This document shows, in pieces, positions 1 to 11,765 of a stretch of 64,000 nt of DNA. This DNA is from Gnetum montanum (taxonomy: Eukaryota > Streptophyta > Gnetopsida > Gnetales > Gnetaceae). The stretch spans positions 79,761-143,760 of the forward strand of contig MNCI01010386.1 in the NCBI GenBank assembly GCA_015680685.1. The letters are read 5' to 3'. The notes below the pieces were generated by a model. That model was not told the origin of the DNA. It was given only the letters and a program-made list of their open reading frames with translations, and ran no database searches. Numbering within the stretch: the first letter of the stretch is position 1; each line of letters begins with the position of its first letter. The position numbers and the translations under genes are program-made.

Positions 1-439
1 CCAAAAAAAATTTTCTTTTGGATATTCCAACAATGTAGCATGTAGCCTAGTGACTAGTTTTACTTACAATTGTAGTTGTAGCATGCAAGGCTATAGCTTA
101 TAAAGCTATAGTGTGTAAAAGGTTATAGTGTATGAGGATATAGCCTATGAAGCTATAGCATATGTATGAATATGCTTTAAACACACTACAATTGTAAAAG
201 TAATGTTTTAATATTTTTAAAAGTTTTTCTAGCATATGTGAATAAATGCAAATGGGTTGTAGCATATGAAGGAAAAAGGCCAAAAAATCTACAAAGTGCA
301 AATGATGAAATAGAGATAGTAGTATGCCCTATAACTGCAAAGGTAGTGCTAGGTGTTGTGATAGTGCTATCCACTACATTGCAAGAAATTAATAATAATT
401 TTCTTAGTTGCAAACTATAAGGAATAGGGGTAGTGCTGC

Positions 440-600
440 AACTTTACAAGCTATGGTCCCACACACTATGAGCTTCACACACTATGAAAGTTTCACATGT
501 TTTAGCTTCATATGTTGTGAAGTTTTACACACTAAATTTTCATACGCTGAAGCTTCACACACTATGAGCTTTATACACTACAAGCTAAAGCTTGTTTAAA
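440..600 (+). repeat. degenerate CACACACTATG/AGCTTCACA repeats in the E1 leader
   Basis: Short words such as CACACACTATGAGCTTCACA recur every 20-40 bases, and the run ends in AAGCTAAAGCTTGTTT. The same kind of array ending in the same words occurs at 35935-36220 in element E, just downstream of its 5' LTR, so it belongs to the leader of the family. Less regular copies extend back to about base 60. Confidence 0.6.
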
Positions 601-732
601 ACATCAAAAACCTTAGAGAAAATTTATAGTATTTAACCAATTAATTGGTTTCATACATTTTATGCTTTTTATTTCAACTATTATACCACACAACATAGTT
701 TTAATGGCCCCAAACTAGGGATTTACTTACAT

Positions 733-1985
733 ATACGACCTTAAGAACCCAGCTGTAGTAGAGCATAGGAAGTTACTTAAGCAATTAGGACTTAGCCTAA
801 TGCATGTAAACATTGATGAACAATACTGCAACTTCATATGCATAAAAATCCAAGTACATTTATACATTTCATGTAAGAATTTTAATACCAAGCATCACTA
901 CAAGTTGACCTACAAGAATGGGAAGGAATAAATCCCTTCACCATATGACCACATCAAATTATCTAAATTTTACATGTACTTATAATCTTGATGACTAAGC
1001 CAAGCCTTTTCACAAATCAAGAACATCGAAGAGGTTGTTGAGGCTAGTAATGATCTAACCTATGTGGCCTACCAGAACTAGCACTTTAGGAGGGACAAGG
1101 ATAAGACCAAACAAGCACAAACAACCATGGCTGAAGTAACAAAAGAGCCTATAAAAGGAGAAAGATGAAATTTTCCTTCACATGACACATCTTTGACCCA
1201 TCTCAAACATCTACTTCATATGCTTCTAACTAGTCAAATCCTAACTTGAGCAGAAAGATAGGTCTAAGTATACAAAGTTTCCATAAATCCCTCTGAGCTC
1301 CTAGAATAGTTAATTAAAGGTAACCAAATTCAACATAAGAAACTATCTAAGGAATGTCACAAAAGGAATATTTGTCTTTGAGAGATCACTTGAGATCCAA
1401 TGGTAGCAACTAAAGACAATTCAAAACTATCAAAGTACTACAAACTTGAGAGGTTCTAGCATTATCATCAACTAGCTAGTCATGATACCAATTTTTGCAC
1501 AGTCCTTAAACATGATCTCTAGAAGATGATCAACTGTGAAGAGTTGATGTTGAATGAGCCGAACTCTCTAAACTCAAACAATAATTCTTACACCATCACC
1601 TCATTTATAGTAACCAAACAATCTAGTCCTTCTAAGCTCCCTTAATCTAGCACTTAGCATTAAAACCTAAAGCCTAGAAAACCCTTCATTATACAAGTAC
1701 TACCTTCCATGCATTCCAAAGAACCTTTTGTGATACACATTCCCCCTTCAGTGTCATCAACATCATCATGCAAACAAAATATTATAAATTACTCTAAGGC
1801 TAGGAAATCATTTTTTATTATGGTGCCTCATCCATCTATAAACAAACTCATAACAACCTGTGACCAAGGCTTACCTAGTGTGGTCAATAACTCAATACTT
1901 AATAAATAATAAATCATCACTAGAGTGGTGATGAAAACAACTTGTCACTAAACTAATAGCTAAGCTTACTAAAGGTAGCCAACAA
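733..1985 (+). pseudogene. gag-region remnant of E1
   Basis: One frame from about 745 reads coherently for about 80 residues, beginning YDLKNPAVVEHRKLLKQLGL, and its counterpart in E begins at 36376. The stretch 985-1985 matches the region after the gag domain of E (37780-38790), including the words CTAAGCCAAGCC and ACAAAAGAGCCTA. No continuous ORF survives and the gag core recognisable in E (37444-37635) is not visible here. The product would have been a capsid-type structural protein of the retrotransposon. The family assignment rests on similarity to E rather than on a domain match. Confidence 0.5.
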
Positions 1986-3157
1986 CAAAGGGCATAGAAG
2001 CATTGTAGACACTTATGGTGATGTTTTTCAACCAAGTTGTCATTAAATGCCTAAACTGAGAGTCTATAAGCCTTTGACCATATAGCTTTAATGCCTTAGA
2101 ATGGCCTAATTACTCTTGACCTTAAAGCTAGAAACATCACAAAGGATTCATTGGTCAAATTCCATGTTTCAAACCATGATGATGAGGAGAAGACCCTAAA
2201 ACCAAGTTCCTCACTAGAATCGTAGTTTTCCCAAGACATGACTAAAGCCTTGCAAGGTAATACTAGAACTTTCACATGGCCTTAATTACATATAACATTC
2301 ACATGTTTATTTTTAGTGTGATTGACCTTTTGTTTATAGGTTTTAATGAGCATAAATGTTATTGACAACTCTTGTGACCTACAACAAGTGAGCCTACATG
2401 ATCTCATATCTCTTTTTTTCATCTCAAAACATGCAACCTTTGTTTGAATTTGCAAAGGACAAAATATAGTGCTGATGTTCCACTAGTTGTAACATATAAT
2501 GACCTATGTTTGCTTGTAGCCCTACATAGCCTTTTCTAAACACATATATTCTTTGACTTATTTTTTTGTCATCTTGGAGTTTTTCTTGCAAGATGAACTT
2601 GCAGCTGTCGTAAAGATATGAATCATCGTAGTAGTGAGTTACCATGAGATCTCAACACATGAGGTTTAGTTTGCTTATTCGATCTTGTCAACAATGCGTA
2701 CCTCCAATCACCCTTGTTAGCACTCCTAAGTTGTAGCCTCATAGCTAAATTATAGCCTTCCCTACCCTAATAACAATGAAAATCTATGTTTGACATTCAT
2801 GCACCATGGCCATGTGACATGTCCTTTGATGTGCTCCACCATCAAGTTCATCAAATATAACACATCTCATTCAATGATAAAATGAAAATTCAACCTTTGA
2901 AATGAAGCCCAATGAAGGTTTCACTTCTACAAAAAAAAAATGGGAGAAACTACCAAGAAAGAAAAAGGCCAATGTAGCCTCAAGTTAGGTAAGTTAATAG
3001 CTCTCTTTCAAANTTGGAATTCTTATTAGCTTATGTGACCATTATTCAATAGACAATGTAGCCATTATCTCATCCCAAACTCTTGACATCCTAATGTGAT
3101 CCTATTTCACCTTTTTGAGCACTTATTTGGATGATTTGATAGCTATAGAATCAAGTA
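1986..3157 (+). other. 3' non-coding internal region of E1
   Basis: No supported gene is seen. The segment is colinear with 51950-53270 of element E: both contain CCTTTGACCATRTAGCYTTAATG-type text, a stretch ending in CATGTGACATSTCCTTTGA, and a run of A residues before GGGAGAAA. It is untranslated sequence between the last ORF and the polypurine tract. The small minus-strand reading frame at 2424-2645 has no recognisable product. Confidence 0.5.
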
Positions 3158-3174
3158 TGGAAAGGGAGTGTTGG
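3158..3174 (+). promoter_or_regulatory. polypurine tract of E1
   Basis: The purine-rich stretch TGGAAAGGGAGTGTTGG lies directly before the LTR start TGATGAACC. The matching position in E (about 53271-53287) reads AGAGAGGGAGCATTGG. This is where plus-strand DNA synthesis would be primed in an LTR retrotransposon. Confidence 0.6.
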
Positions 3175-4473
3175 TGATGAACCTACCACGATGTTTCATG
3201 TTCTTATTGATGTCTCTCAAATTAATCCTTAAAACATCAATGAATAGGGGCTAATAAAATACCACAAGGAAAATTCATGTTAAAAATGAAAATCCTTATA
3301 TATGTGATCTGAAGGAAAAAATAATTACCTTATTTTTTCATCAAGAAATCCTATCATGTGGCCATGTACTAGTGGAATTTTAAGTTATTTTCAATGTAAA
3401 AAAATGAGATTTGTAGCCTACATGCTACAAATCCCATTTACTCTAGCTTATGAGGGATGAAAATGTTGCATAACCTTTAAATTCCATTTACTTTATCTTG
3501 TGGAGGTTACAAATGTTCCACAAGTTGCAAATTCCATTTATGCTAGCTTACAGAGGTTAAAAATGCTTCAGAAGCTACAAATTCCATTTATCTTAGCTTT
3601 TTGAGGCTAATAATACTTCACAAGCTACAAAAATTGATCTTTTTATCTCACATGGTACACATTCTAGTTGCACACACTATGGTAGTGTGTGGGATTTAGG
3701 CTTTAATTTCATACGATACATTTTCTAGCTCCACACACTATGGAAGTGTGTAAGGTAGCATGTGGGATTTGGGCTTTAATTTCATACACTATACATCTCA
3801 GTCCCACATGTTGTGGAAAAGTGTGAAACATCATGTGACACTTGGGTTTCAAGCCCACATTCTACACTTTGATCCAAGAACATCTTGTAATGCTCCAAAA
3901 TTGTAACAAATTCTAGCATAGCAGATCTAAAGCCTATTTATACTAAATTGAGCATTATTTTTAGTATCTTTTGATAAAAATTTGTAGCACATCTGTAGCC
4001 GAGATATCATGTAATAGCTTTTATGTAATAGAATAGGAGCTTTTTCAACTTTTTACAACCATTTATTAGTGCAGATTAAATGAAGGACCAACGAGGATTA
4101 AGTGCAAAACACAACCTACTACCTATGCTAAATCTCAAGGATATTTTCAGGATTTCAAAGCCCACTTATCTATATCTCCTGAACCTACTTATTTTCAATA
4201 TTTTACAACATTTAACATTAAGTTTCCAGTATTTACTATATTGTCATGTCTTCTCATTTTTCTATTACTGCATTTATGTTGCACTTTGTATTTATATAGT
4301 TTTCTGCTTTTATTTCACAATGTTTGGTAATAGAATATTAAAATCCTTAGATGATTGGCTAGACTGTTTAAGGTGCTCTAGATCCTTTTCAAGGCCCCAT
4401 GGATCTACAAGTTAAACTATTCTACATGGGATCCTTTGATTTTCTAGCACCAAATTTTTCCATCATTACAACC
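3175..4473 (+). repeat. 3' LTR of E1
   Basis: It begins TGATGAAC after the polypurine tract and ends near TTACAACC. The right half aligns with the LTRs of E at 35000-35410 and 54200-54544, sharing AAGGTGCT(C/T)TRGATCCTTTT followed by a GGATCC-containing segment. The U3 part differs strongly from that of E because it carries its own 50-bp tandem array. The exact right boundary is uncertain by a few bases. Confidence 0.65.
3422..3640 (+). repeat. four-unit 50-bp tandem repeat in the E1 LTR
   Basis: The word CCATTTA recurs at 3434, 3484, 3534 and 3584, exactly 50 bases apart. Each unit reads approximately CTACAAATTCCATTTA, then CTAGCTTATGAGG, then a TTACAAATG-like word, then CTTCACAAG. The array lies in the U3 part of the LTR, where transcription-control repeats are common. 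Confidence 0.8.
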
Positions 4474-4743
4474 ATGCCTAACCATAATACTAAGAAATGG
4501 GAATAATTCATTCGATTAAAAAAGTGATTCTATGAAATCAAACATTTCATTCTAATTCTCCAATATCATAAATATTCACATTGTAAAGAAATAACTTTGG
4601 AAATTAAATATCAATTGACCACCATAATCCAAGCTTGTTACCAAAAGGATTAAGTACATAATACAAAAGAATATTAAACATGTCCAAGTTTGATTAATAA
4701 AATGGCCTACTAGCCCAAAAAACAACCAATTTAACATATATAG

Positions 4744-5474
4744 ATCAAACCTCAAATTCTTCTTCTACCTTCATATCTTCTTCAAAATGTGTAGGTTTGG
4801 CTCCCTCATCATCGTCCCTACTCCACAGATGAACATTCTTCTTAATGTTAGCAACCCTTGTATCCATTAATGTGAGAGTATAACTCACCCTCTCCAACAA
4901 GGTCAAGATCACATGCTAGGTGGATTTTACTTCATAAAGCTATGCTCTCATCTCCTCCTAGTGTTTCCACATCTCATTAGCTCGAGGTGCCAACATGAAG
5001 CCTGCATCATCATATTCCTTAACAAAAGGACTAACCTCAATGTAAATCTTGAGAGACTGTGTAAAGGCATCCTTCTTCAGGATAGTGAGGTTCACCTTTG
5101 TGCCTATTTGGGGCTTTGATAGTCCTAACTTTCGTAGGAGAGCTAAAATCAAAAATTAAAAACATAATTTAAGTACATCATCATTGTAATGATACACCAT
5201 GTACTTGATTGATAGGTAAGCAAAGGTGGCCTCCTCATTGAATTTCAAGGCCTTCATGGCCTAAAGGGCTAGGCTCAGAATGTAGATGGTGTGTGTTGAT
5301 GATAAGACATTGGTGATGATCATTCTAGCCATCATGCAGTGCTTAGGGTGCAAATTTACAAAGTGAAGCCCCTAGGTCTACACCATGAAAAAATTAAACT
5401 CTCCTATGAACTAGTGGAAAAGATCATACTTCTTTCTATGATGACCTTTTGTAATTTCCTTGTTGTTAAATGAT
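4744..5474 (-). pseudogene. putative plant transposon protein-like ORF, C-terminal part
   Basis: Read on the minus strand from 5474 to 4744, one frame stays coherent, with the motifs HFVNLHPKHC, ATFAYLSIKYM, LALLRKLGLSKPQIG and a charged tail ending EEEFEV before TGA at 4744. The pattern (a basic segment, then an F/L-S-L-I-rich helix before a 'LCRxxGV'-like motif) resembles the plant transposon-protein domain often called Transposase_32 that accompanies gypsy elements; this is recognition by eye. Nearly all in-frame stops are TAG where Gln would fit, and one is TAA. The N-terminal continuation lies at 12666-12760 on the far side of element A: removing A and one ATGAT copy restores the frame (..VVAS then FNNKEITKG..). 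Its function in the element is unknown. Confidence 0.5.
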
Positions 5475-6301
5475 TGATGAGTGGCGAGGTACCCCTACAC
5501 TCAACCATACGAATACGAGTGTAACACGTGTGATCCGGTTGAACTTCGCAGCCTAAGTGCCTATATGCCTCATGGAACACTTAAGGTTAATTATTTTTTG
5601 TCTTCCCAAAATTACTTGTATTTGTCATGGTGTATGGTTAAGTAAGTCTGAGGTATATGATTTTTATATCTTTTTATGTTTTATCTCCTATGCTAGTGAG
5701 GTGAAGGGTTGAAGAGACTAATTACTAACTCTAACTAACGAACTAAGTCTAAATTAACCTAGCATCAGCATCCATTCCCACTTACTGTACACACCCTAAA
5801 ACCAATGCAACCATGGTTACCAAATGCTAGTCATTGTTGGGATCACCATGCGTAACGCACATGCTCGAAGCAATCGTACTGAGGCACTTAACTAGGAGAG
5901 AAGGGTTGAGAAAGATTTAATTCCTAATAAATCATTTAAATGGAAAATAGTAAATAACAATAAATAAATCCTAATTAGCCTATTCCATGCACTACAAGGT
6001 TTATCCAAGAAGCTCGTCTTTATTGTCGTACACAAACTTGTGTTTGGGTACAATGTTTGCTCAAATAAAGATCCATTTACTTTAGGACTCCTACTGCGGG
6101 CACATGGAAAATATTCTATCTCTGGAGTGATCAATTTGCTAGATTTTCACTATGGTCTAAGCCTAGGATGGGAAACAAGGGAGAGCCACCTCTTATTTAT
6201 AGATATGATGGTGCACTGCGATATCACGTACCCGATATCGCGAGGGATGCGATATCATGACCACCACGATATCACGGCCCATGCGATATCGCATCCCATC
6301 A
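5475..6301 (-). repeat. 3' LTR of element A
   Basis: The + strand ends are TGATGAGTGG and CCCATCA. It is about 827 bp and aligns throughout with 11766-12583; the other LTR carries 82 additional bases at its outer end. In element orientation it carries the GATATC array, a TATA box (complement of 6196-6203), an AATAAA signal near 6015-6025, and the U5 end that is conserved with elements B, C and D. Confidence 0.9.
6220..6290 (-). promoter_or_regulatory. phased GATATC array in the U3 of the A 3' LTR
   Basis: GATATC occurs at 6220, 6234, 6251, 6268 and 6285, with steps of 14, 17, 17 and 17 bases. Most copies sit in CGATATCG or CGATATCA. The array lies at the start of U3, just upstream of the TATA box in element orientation, so an enhancer role is a reasonable inference. 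Confidence 0.7.
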
Positions 6302-6312
6302 TACCCCCATGA
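6302..6312 (-). promoter_or_regulatory. polypurine tract of element A
   Basis: The + strand TACCCCCATGA reads TCATGGGGGTA on the minus strand, directly before the LTR start TGATGGGATG. The same tract precedes the C 3' LTR (GTGGGGGTA at 30721-30729). Confidence 0.8.
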
Positions 6313-8035
6313 CTAAATGAAAACTCATCCTCAAGTTCCTTACAATAATATCAGGAAGGTATGGGATTATTAACTCAAATGGAACTAATGGGATGACATG
6401 TGAATAGATCATCATTACAAGACTCAACAAAATGGGTATTCATGACAACAAGAGTGAACACCTTATTACATTGACATCAAGCCTTATTTGGCAGCTTGGG
6501 AAAGAGAGAGAGAAAGAAGTTTTGCTGCTGCCAACACCAAGATTGTGCCTTTCATTGTCCATCCATAAGCGTTCAATCGATCTTGCTCCTTGCATAGCTA
6601 TTTCAGCATCACTCCATTCCAAGTGTTCCCTCTAGATCCAATCCATTGTTGTATGATTGTCATCTGCACACACAAAACAATCTTATATTAGTAAGGGTAG
6701 ATGAATTTCAACGCCATTGATGCCTTGCTTCGGTGAAAGGTCCATTGGCTGAGTTGTGGTATGGCTGATTACGGGTCTAGAGATATAATATCGATGACTA
6801 CCAAAGGTGTAGGGGTTAGGAGAAAATCAAAAAAATTGGGCCCTGTACCCCCATGACTGATCACGAACCTCCGGTAGCGATAGGATGGAGAAAGAAAAAT
6901 GAACAAGAAAGATGAAGGAAAAGGGACAACTATAACATTGATGAAATGGATGTCAAGATGGAAATGAACAAAATAAAATTAATTGCAAAAATGTTAGGGA
7001 AAAGAAGTTAACTGGTGCACCAAATAGGAATGTCAGTGGGTCCTCCCCAAAGCAGGCTCATGCCCTTAATGCCCTAATAATCCCACATTCAAAGAGTCTG
7101 TAGGCTCTAGGAATGTCATTTGGAACCAGATTTAAAGTCTTAGCCGCAGGAATTTACCAAAAAGAAAACAATGCATCTACCAAAATATACACTAATGATA
7201 CAACTGTCAATGAAGTGAACAATGGAGAGAAGGATGGAGAGAAGAGAATGGAATGAAATCCCAAGAACCAAGTGGTGTACAACCCCTTGTGTAGTTCATT
7301 ATTAATGTGACTTGGTAAAGCTCATTCCAACTTTGGCCTCAAACCAACCACATCTAATCACTTCGCATCAATGCATTCAGCTAATCCATCCCCTTGAATA
7401 ACGAGAATGCCTCCCCCAAGAGCTACCACCATTCTAACGAAAAAAATGAGGAGAGAATGGGAAGCGAGGAGGGTCTTAGTTAGAGGGAACATTTTTATTT
7501 TTGTTCCATAACCAGTGCTTGTAGCCCAAATTATTATTTCATCTAAGGGGTGTGCTTGAAATTCTCACTTCGTTTCCTTTTTTTTTTGGCTTTTCTATTT
7601 TGTGTTTTTATGCGTGAGAACCACACCATGCAAAGACTTTTTATTTTTATTGACTCAGCTTCCCGATGATTGGGTGACATCAGAACGGTAAGAAAACTCA
7701 AGAAGAAAACATCCAAGCACCCAAGAGAATGGCCAACACAAATGCATCAAGTTCCCTTGAAGTCACACACTTTTCAATCCTTGAGTCCTTCCTTAGTTTG
7801 AGAAATGCCTAGTCACCGATTCGTTAAAGTTCTTATTTAGAAAGAGATTGTACATTTCCAAGCCAAGAGAGACCATAGAAACTGGTGCATGAATGGATGA
7901 AGTGAACTCATTTCCTACCATATCAAGAGAAGCATACCTTAGTATCAACATCATGAATTAAAGGTAAAAACCAAACATTATAAATCAATAATAAAATAGT
8001 TCATACCATCATGAAGAACACTTATTGAATGACAA
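6313..8035 (-). other. 3' non-coding region of element A
   Basis: About 1.7 kb without a supported gene. It is colinear with 17165-18895 in element B, including the text around GGGCCCTGTACCCCCATGACT and the AGAGAGAG-rich stretch near 6500. The sharing of this region and of its junction with the protease region shows that A and B descend from one deleted ancestor rather than being two independent decay products. Confidence 0.7.
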
Positions 8036-8260
8036 ACTTACAGGGTGGATAACACACACACACACAAAATGAAAAAGTATAATGATGTTGAAAAACAAAA
8101 ATAAGAAATGTTAAAGAAATTTGTAAAACAAAAATGTGTAAGACAAAAACGTGTAAAACAAAAATGTGTAAGACAAAAACTTGTAAAACAAAAACGTGTA
8201 AAAAAATATGTAAAACAAAAATGTGGAAAACAAAAACATATAAAAAACACTAAAAAGAAC
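8036..8260 (-). repeat. AC microsatellite followed by an AAAACAAAAA(C/T)GTGTAA array
   Basis: An (AC)n run at 8052-8067 is followed by about a dozen 11-14-bp units such as AAAACAAAAATGTGTAAG. Element B carries the same arrangement, with a longer AC run (18944-18966) and fewer units (to about 19130). Conceptual translation of either strand gives only Phe/Tyr/Leu-rich low-complexity peptide, which should not be taken as a gene. Confidence 0.7.
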
Positions 8261-8339
8261 TGAGGCCCCAAATGATTAGCATAGGTGGCCCTCTCCCCCA
8301 TGACTAAATTGCAAGGGAGAGATCCGAAACAATGATCAT

Positions 8340-9189
8340 TTGTTTGAATTTCGTAGAAGTGCCCAACTTCTCCCAATTAATGTTCTTAGATTAAAGGGTG
8401 GAAGTTGGCGACGCTCATATTCCAAGGTATCTATGTCTTCGTTGTTGGCATGGGTTGTTCCCCCAGTTCGTTCCATGCATATTGGTTTACTCTTTAGACC
8501 AGCTGTCAACCACGGGGTGTCTACTACTGGTTGTGTGGTTGCTACATACAGGCATCTTTGTCTCACAGCTTCAAGGGCACACCTGTTGCATGGAGGAGAT
8601 GTTGTACCTTCCTCCATGTCATCACCCGATGAGTCACTATATGTGATTCACGAAACTTTCTTCTTCTCGATCTTCCATAAATGTTTACATTAGATATTTC
8701 CAAGGAAAGATCATGGATCCCTAGGTACGCATCTATCATACTTAGCCATGGCCTTCCCATTATAATTGGAAAGCCCTCTTCATTGCTATTGACCTCTATC
8801 ACCAAGAAGTCAGCTAGGTAAGACCAACCACACAAAGTGGTAACAATGTCCTCCACCAATCCCAAGGGAATGGTGATGGACTGGTCAGCCAACTCTAGTT
8901 GAATATTGCTCTTCTTAAGTTCGGGCAGGTTCCAGGCTTGATACATCTCTCGTGAAATTAGGTTGACTCCAGAACCTAAGTCAAGAAGAGCCTTATGTGG
9001 TTTGTTCTCGGTGACTTGTAGGTAGATTAAGGGACTTCTAGGGTCAGATAGTTTCCTGGGAAGGTGGCCAACCTTAATCCAGTCGATTACGGTATGTGTT
9101 AACCTAATTGTATGCATGTAGCTCTGTTGTTGGACAGAAGGGTGCTCCAAAGTTTTGTTTGTTGGAGGAGTGGTTGTGGACTCAACCAC
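8340..9189 (-). pseudogene. retropepsin-like aspartic protease of element A
   Basis: The minus-strand frame from 9189 contains the active-site motif ALLDLGSGVNLIS and, about 95 residues later, PIIMGRPWLS, the pair expected of a gypsy retropepsin. Such a protease cuts the gag(-pol) polyprotein inside the virus-like particle. It is in the same frame as gag upstream, so gag-pro was one polyprotein. After about 8663 the frame is lost: A reads CGATCTTCCATAA where B reads CGATCTTTCCATAA, a one-base deletion. The following residues, CNRCALEAVRQRCLYVA and onward, continue in another frame to about 8340 and correspond to the linker that leads into RT in element D. RT itself is missing. Confidence 0.8.
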
Positions 9190-11619
9190 TTGTTGTTGTT
9201 AGAGCTTGTCTGGGCTTTTGGTTCTGAAGAAAGGTATTCTCTTTTTACGGTTGTCAGAACCAGTAGCAGGTTGAATGTTTATAGCTCTCGTAGCATTACA
9301 TTGTTGCGATTGAGTGGGGAGTTCCCCTTGCATTGTTGGAGCAGGTTGTATGGGAACTATAGGTGGAAGAGGTGTGGATGGAGTTGGAGGATGGAATGAA
9401 TGTGGAATGTCTCCTGGAGGAGAAGGAGTCCTTCTAAAATACTCCTAAACTTGGTAGTGACGTTGGGGAGTTGTGTGACCCATAGAGTCACTTGGAGAAA
9501 CTGGCTGCTACACATAATAACCATATGGATTGGGTTTCCAGTAAGGATACTATTGTTTCGGTAGTGGCATCCCCCATGACTGTGGGTTTTTCCACTGCTA
9601 ATGCTACCCAATGGATTGTGGTGGAGTTCCACTTGGATAGTACATTAATGGTTGGTGGAACTGCCTTAGGTTACCTTGGGGATAAGGTAACCTTCAAGGT
9701 GTCTACCGTTGGTTAAGTCTTGAATTAAGTGCATACACCCCAGACTCCTATAGATGTGAGATGATTGGACAACATCCCTTAGGATGGTCATATTGGTAGA
9801 TCTCACATCCACCATCATCATCTATGTCTGAGTCCACAACCTCATCAGCGGTAGTAATTTTCCCCTTACCCTTGTCACGTGCAGGGCCTAAATCTCTCCG
9901 CTTTGTCTTATTCTTATCACTACTTCGTTCCTCCTTAGACTCCTCTATGATTTTTAGGATAGTTTCAAGTCTGGAGTCTAAGGAATCCCACAATTGATCC
10001 ACCTTAGCCTATATTTCTATTGTTAGTTTTTGAATCGGCAAGGTTTTTCTGTTCACCAACTCTTCGAGTGGTGACTCATCCTCCTCATCACAAAATTTCA
10101 CTCCCTTCTTCTGAAGGGAAGGATCACAGTTGTGTTCTTCCACACTCTCTCTTTTTCATAGTTCACCTTCTTCTTTTGCTACTTATTCCAACAAGCTATG
10201 TATTTCATGGGCTCTAAGTTCTGATAGCCTCCCTTGGGCATAAGTCCCAAGGGTTCTTCTAGTCTCATACCTTACCCCATCTACGATGTGGCAAAGTTGA
10301 TCTCGCTGTGCGTAACCATGGCCCGGGCAACAATGTAACAATGCGTAGTAGTGGTCCATGGCAGCATCGAAGGGTTCATGAGTACCTTGCTTCCATCCTT
10401 GGATCTGCTTACGCAAGTTAGACACTCTAGAGTATGTTTGATATTTATTGTTGAAGAGTTCTAACATAGTACTCCACCTCCTAATGGTTTCCGATTTTAA
10501 GGACCGGTACCAACTCTCTGCTTCCTTGATGAGTGTCTTGGGAAATAGCTTAAGTTTTTTCCACTCGTTCTCTATGTTTTGCAAGGCGTAGGCATCATGG
10601 AATGCCTATAAATGATGTTGTGGATTAGCACTGTATCCCCCTTCAAAGCATGGGATATTATTCATGTCTAAGCACTTGATTCGACTATCTTTTAAATGCC
10701 TTGTTGGTATTCTCACTGCCTCCATTATATCGAGCATACTTCAGGTTGCAAGTAGGGGCTCATCATGATCATCTCTTTCATGACACCTGTGATGTCTTCG
10801 TTGTTCCCTACTTTCCCTTCGTTCATGCCCTTATCCTCTCTTTCGACTTTCTCGTCGAGGTCTCTCATTTTTCCTACCTCTATCCTCACCATTATGCTCA
10901 TGATGGCTATGCCCAGATGTGGAAGGAGAGGGTGAGTGATGTGAAGAAGGGGAAGAATAAGGAGAACCATCGCCATGACAATATTTCCTACCTTCTTTTC
11001 AGCTGCTACGGCCCCAATCGTGATGACGATCTAAGTGCCCATCCTTTTCATGTGTTGTTGTTCCCTCTGTGAATAGTTGGTGTTCACAAGGATCAAAACT
11101 AGTGTTATGTATCGTTGAGCATAGGTTCTGATACCCCACCTCCTCACCATCGTTAGGAGGGGGAACATCATTTAATAGAGAACTCGTTATAATGGGTTCA
11201 TCATCTCTGATTTCACTAAGGACGTGCGGGACCCCTTTGCCCTTCAACAGTGTATGTTGGCTCTCCTTCTGTAAGTCCCTTATACGTTGTGTTGCTGTGG
11301 GATGATAATCCCTTGTGTCAAAGTCATCTATAACGTATTCAGCATAAAGCTATGTCATGCCAATCTCTGCCAAAGCACGAAGGAGCATGTTGGGGACTAC
11401 ACGATCCAGAGGTAACACAATGTTACCTTGCACGTCTCTCCAGCACATCTGTTCATCTTAATGGAAGATAAAAGTAAAGCTGGGAATATACTCATCGGGA
11501 TGAGTATATTCCACCTTATATTGTTGAGGAACTGGTGGATTTAGGTTATGTGTTTTTGATTTCCGACTGTCTCTAGCATGGTCCCTAGGTGGTGTAATGC
11601 TCTTATGAGAAGAAGACAT
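9190..11619 (-). pseudogene. gag polyprotein of element A
   Basis: The frame opens at ATG 11619 (MSSSHKS..) and runs through to the protease with scattered stops, mostly TAG. In order: a leader (..YIPSFTFIF), a His/Ser/Arg-rich segment near 10870-11010, the capsid-type retrotransposon gag domain (10183-10584, with ESWYRSL, LFNNKYQTYSRVSNLRKQI and ALLHCCPGHGYAQRDQL), a charged helix (10002-9850), a zinc-knuckle-like CEIYQYDHPKGCCPI in which the second Cys is Tyr, and a Pro/Gln-rich linker (to 9190). The product would package the element RNA into particles. Element B has the same order; D and C have the same domains with an intact CX2CX3HX4C knuckle. Confidence 0.8.
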
Positions 11620-11744
11620 TGTTATTTAATTCAGTGTGTTAATTAACCGTTATATATTTTTTTTCGTTTAATTAACCCTAAGGTTTATTTAAGCTCCCAA
11701 CGATGTGAATGATCTCTTATGTTCTACTTAGCACACAAACACTT

Positions 11745-11765
11745 AGTCCCCAGCAACAGCGCCAA
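11745..11765 (-). promoter_or_regulatory. primer-binding site of element A
   Basis: The minus strand reads TGGCGCTGTTGCTGGGGA next to the inner end of the LTR (one T between). It is close to TGGCGCCGTTGCCGGGGA, the site associated with a tRNA-Asp primer in Athila/Tat-like gypsy elements. Elements C (23674) and D (43735) have variants of it. Confidence 0.8.

Larger units (their letters stand above)
1..4473 (+). mobile_element. E1: 3' part of a decayed Ty3/gypsy-like LTR element, family E
   Basis: The segment runs from a leader repeat through a gag-like region and a 3' non-coding region to a 3' LTR. It aligns by eye, piece by piece, with the E element at 34249-54544: the leader repeat matches 35935-36220, the gag text near 1000-1990 matches 37780-38790, the 3' region 2010-3170 matches 51950-53280, and the LTR matches 53288-54544. 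The 5' LTR lies outside the window. Relative to E the segment between the gag region and the 3' region (about 38800-51950 there) is absent, so E1 is either internally deleted or lacks what E gained. No open protease, RT or integrase is visible. A single undetermined base lies at 3013. Confidence 0.75.

Noticed and set aside
8038-8376. Minus-strand frame beginning MGEVGHFYEIQ with Phe/Cys/Thr repeats
   Set aside because: The first part is the remnant after the protease; the rest is the AAAACAAAAA array read as Phe codons. Element B has the same but diverged out of phase, so it is not a conserved protein.
9112-9399. Plus-strand open frames over the gag-protease of A and B (for example 8340-8693, 20128-20463)
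   Set aside because: They are antisense shadows of the minus-strand gag-pro frame, with no conservation of their own.
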